DNA from: JAAXQD01 sp035529735
GTDB lineage: Bacteria > Desulfobacterota > Desulfobacteria > Desulfobacterales > UBA11574
Assembly: GCA_035529735.1 (NCBI GenBank)
Contig: DATKWE010000100.1
Coordinates: forward strand, 1-7,012
DNA: 7,012 nucleotides
Reading direction: 5' to 3'
Under the pieces are notes generated by a model. It was not told the origin of the DNA. It did not search any database and was given only the letters and a program-made list of their open reading frames with translations. The position numbers and the translations under genes are program-made. This document shows positions 5,482-7,012 of this stretch, piece after piece. Each line of letters begins with the position of its first letter. Position 1 is the stretch's first letter.

Positions 5482-6318
5482 ATGAAGATAGATCACTTCT
5501 GGCATCTTCTCAAAACCGATTTTTCCTATCAAAGCCCCCAAAAACGGCGATTTTTGGTCGAGAAATTTCACAAATGGGCGACACTCATCTATTATATCCA
5601 GCTTTTTTATACCATCCTGACAGAAAGCCTGACAGCACGAAAGAGCTCTTATGAAGGCAAAACCTGGGGAAAAGGTTCGCTTCGCGTCCTTAAAGTTGCA
5701 GAAACCGCAGGGGGAAAATTTCATGTGTCAGGATTGAAAGCTCTCGAGGATTTGAAGGGGCCGGTTGTTTACGTTGCCAACCATATGAGCCTGCTCGACA
5801 CGCTTGTTCTCCCTTGTATACTGCTTGCATTCGGCAAAGTCACATTTGTGGTCAAGGAAGGACTTCTCAGATATCCGGTTCTCGGCACCATTATAAGGGC
5901 GATCCATCCCATCTCAGTTACACGTAAAAATCCCAGGAACGACTTGAAAACCGTCATGGTAATAGGACAGGCTTTAATTTCCGACGGCTGCTCCATTATC
6001 ATATTCCCACAGGCCACCCGAAGCGCTACATTCAATCAGACAACGTTTAATTCTATGGGGGTTAAGTTGGCACAAAGGGCCGGCGTTCCCGTTGTGCCGT
6101 TGGCATTAAAGACCGATTTCCAGGGCAATGGGAGAATCATCAAGGATATGGGCGCTGTCGATCCAGGAAAGGAACTCTACATTAAATTCGGGAACCCCAT
6201 GTTTGTGGAAGGCAAGGGGCAGGACATACATAAAAAAGTCGTTAAATTTATTGTTGAAAACCTTAAATCATGGGGCGTAAAGGTTCACCCGAATGTATCC
6301 ATGAAAAATTCGGGCTAA
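5482..6318 (+). CDS. PlsC-like lysophospholipid/1-acylglycerol-3-phosphate acyltransferase
   Basis: Member of the PlsC (LPLAT) acyltransferase superfamily, which transfers acyl groups from ACP or CoA to lysophospholipid or related acceptors at the inner membrane. The 278 residues contain motif I NHMSLLD with His101 and Asp106 (HX4D catalytic pair), a motif II region around PISVTRKNPRND, motif III FPQATRS at 175-181 and motif IV VPVVP at 202-206. Motif III departs from the common FPEGTRS: Glu is Gln177 and Gly is Ala178, while Thr and Arg are kept. The N-terminus is about 30 residues longer before motif I than in compact PlsC proteins and includes an aromatic, hydrophobic stretch near 32-46 that may associate with the membrane. 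AAGGA lies 3 bases before the chosen ATG, a short spacing. It follows the flavoprotein-like gene by 46 bases and overlaps the convergent gene by 4. The acceptor, whether lysophosphatidate or another lipid, cannot be read from sequence. Confidence 0.85.
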   Translation: MKIDHFWHLLKTDFSYQSPQKRRFLVEKFHKWATLIYYIQLFYTILTESLTARKSSYEGKTWGKGSLRVLKVAETAGGKFHVSGLKALEDLKGPVVYVANHMSLLDTLVLPCILLAFGKVTFVVKEGLLRYPVLGTIIRAIHPISVTRKNPRNDLKTVMVIGQALISDGCSIIIFPQATRSATFNQTTFNSMGVKLAQRAGVPVVPLALKTDFQGNGRIIKDMGAVDPGKELYIKFGNPMFVEGKGQDIHKKVVKFIVENLKSWGVKVHPNVSMKNSG

Positions 6319-6734
6319 GCATCCGTATCAGGAGCCACCGACATGGGGACTTTAAAAAACTGAACCCCCTCTTCTGTTAATGTCTTTTCTTCTTCTTTGG
6401 TACTGACACCTCTGATATTCCTTGCTTCTGAAACGCCATAATGTATCTTCAAGGCTTCTTTGGAGAAATCGGTCCCGACATCATCAAAATTTTTCTCTAC
6501 AAAATCTATGATCTTTTGGCCCATATTTAAAAGATCCGCTTGCTGATCAGAAAATTCCTTCAAAGAGGTCGACGATTTTATGGCAAAGGTCGAAGGAATC
6601 CTGGCAATTGAAGTACTATTACAGACCGGGCATGCGATAAGGCCATTTTTTTCCTGTTTTTCATATGCCTTTCTGTCTTCAAACCAACCCTCAAAAGAAT
6701 GTCCGTTAATGCACTGCAGGTCGTAAGCTATCAT
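6315..6734 (-). CDS. DUF1178 family zinc-ribbon-like protein
   Basis: Small cytosolic protein of unknown function, 139 residues from the ATG at 6734. The opening MIAYDLQCINGHSFEGWF is the DUF1178 signature. Cys8, His12, Cys35 and Cys38 (ACPVC) could form a zinc-binding ribbon. The family's C-terminal half follows, including the EARNIRG and EEGVQFFKVP segments. A TTG at 6758 would add eight residues, but family members begin at the MIxYDL motif, so I choose 6734; the ribosome binding site before it is weak. The gene runs opposite to the rest and its TAG stop overlaps the acyltransferase TAA by 4 bases (6315-6318), leaving no room for a dedicated terminator. It is probably unrelated to lipid synthesis. 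The upstream side (6735-6800) must hold its promoter, but no convincing -35/-10 pair is visible. Confidence 0.88.
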   Translation of the reverse strand: MIAYDLQCINGHSFEGWFEDRKAYEKQEKNGLIACPVCNSTSIARIPSTFAIKSSTSLKEFSDQQADLLNMGQKIIDFVEKNFDDVGTDFSKEALKIHYGVSEARNIRGVSTKEEEKTLTEEGVQFFKVPMSVAPDTDA

Positions 6735-6800
6735 ATAATCATTCCGCTCGTTGAACAATTTGGTTAAGTTGAAACTTTTATTGTTAAATAGACACGTTGC

Positions 6801-6942
6801 GTTTCCAATTCATAAATGAGCAATTTTTGTCCGGATCAAGGCCGCACAAGGGTTTTCGGTGAGGCATACTCCCTGTATGCCGCAGCCGGAAACCCGCGGA
6901 GAACGCAGATCCGGGCAAAAAGGGCCATTTATGGATGGAAAC
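6801..6942. repeat. Long intergenic palindromic element (about 142 bases)
   Basis: Five arm pairs nest around one centre: GTTTCCA (6801-6807) with TGGAAAC (6936-6942), CATAAATG (6811-6818) with CATTTATG (6926-6933), TTTTTGTCCGGATC (6824-6837) with GATCCGGGCAAAAA (6908-6921; one T-G pair), GGGTTTTCGG (6850-6859) with CCGGAAACCC (6886-6895; one T-G pair), and GGCATAC (6863-6869) with GTATGCC (6875-6881) around a 5-base loop. It has no open frame. Its ends are themselves inverted repeats, as in MITE- or REP-like dispersed elements, but no target duplication is evident. I recall near-identical palindromes in Desulfobacteraceae intergenic regions; that is recollection, not a search result. It separates two divergent genes. 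Confidence 0.85.
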
Positions 6943-7006
6943 TAGTTATATTTTCCCCATATTTTTTGACATAACAGTCATTGAGAAGAATGAGGAGTCA
7001 AATTTT

Positions 7007-7012
7007 ATGATC
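7007..7012 (+). CDS. Possible start of a further gene, cut by the right edge
   Basis: An ATG at 7007 is preceded at 9 bases by GAGGAG (6992-6997), a good ribosome binding site. TTGACA (6966-6971) is a perfect -35 hexamer, although no good -10 follows at the right distance. Only two codons are inside the window, so the product is unknown. Confidence 0.4.

Noticed and set aside
6735..6758. TTG at 6758 as the start of the DUF1178 protein
   Set aside because: The family begins at the MIxYDL motif, which coincides with the ATG at 6734.
6801..6942. Intrinsic terminator or CRISPR-like repeat
   Set aside because: The palindrome is far longer than a terminator, is symmetric over its whole length, and there is no array of spaced direct repeats.

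Overview
The window looks like a chromosomal fatty-acid/phospholipid synthesis locus from a Gram-negative bacterium of moderate GC content. The fabG-acpP-fabF order, a DUF1178 protein, and a long palindromic intergenic element resembling dispersed repeats I associate with sulfate-reducing Desulfobacteraceae suggest a deltaproteobacterium (Desulfobacterota). That placement is an inference from gene style and recollection, not a database result.

Layout. Bases 1-441 are the C-terminal part of FabG, cut by the left edge. A tight fabG-acpP junction follows, with a very strong ribosome binding site, and then acpP (466-693). A 198-base spacer full of inverted repeats separates acpP from fabF, which I start at a TTG at 892 rather than at the upstream TTG at 832. 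After fabF comes a 389-base gap with a possible weak terminator, a plausible sigma-70 promoter and a degenerate inverted-repeat patch. It leads into a second apparent transcription unit on the same strand: fabH (2523-3536), a 622-residue protein that reads as a divergent FMN TIM-barrel of the nitronate monooxygenase/FabK/PfaD type (3567-5435), and a PlsC-like acyltransferase (5482-6318). A DUF1178 zinc-ribbon protein (6315-6734, minus strand) converges on the acyltransferase with a 4-base overlap. The right end holds a 142-base near-perfect palindrome (6801-6942) and what may be the first two codons of another gene.

How the genes fit together. FabG reduces 3-oxoacyl-ACP, AcpP carries the growing chain, FabF elongates it and FabH starts it by condensing acyl-CoA with malonyl-ACP. 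A PlsC-type enzyme would move finished acyl chains onto a lipid acceptor. The missing reductive step in this stretch is the enoyl-ACP reductase, and the 622-residue protein between FabH and the acyltransferase has motifs of the flavoenzyme superfamily that contains the enoyl reductases FabK and PfaD. That makes fabH-X-acyltransferase the most interesting part of the window: X could be an unusual reductase or oxidase for acyl chains, with a large helical insertion and a cysteine-rich C-terminal region. This is a hypothesis from motif reading and context.

No tRNA, rRNA, CRISPR array, transposase or phage gene was seen.
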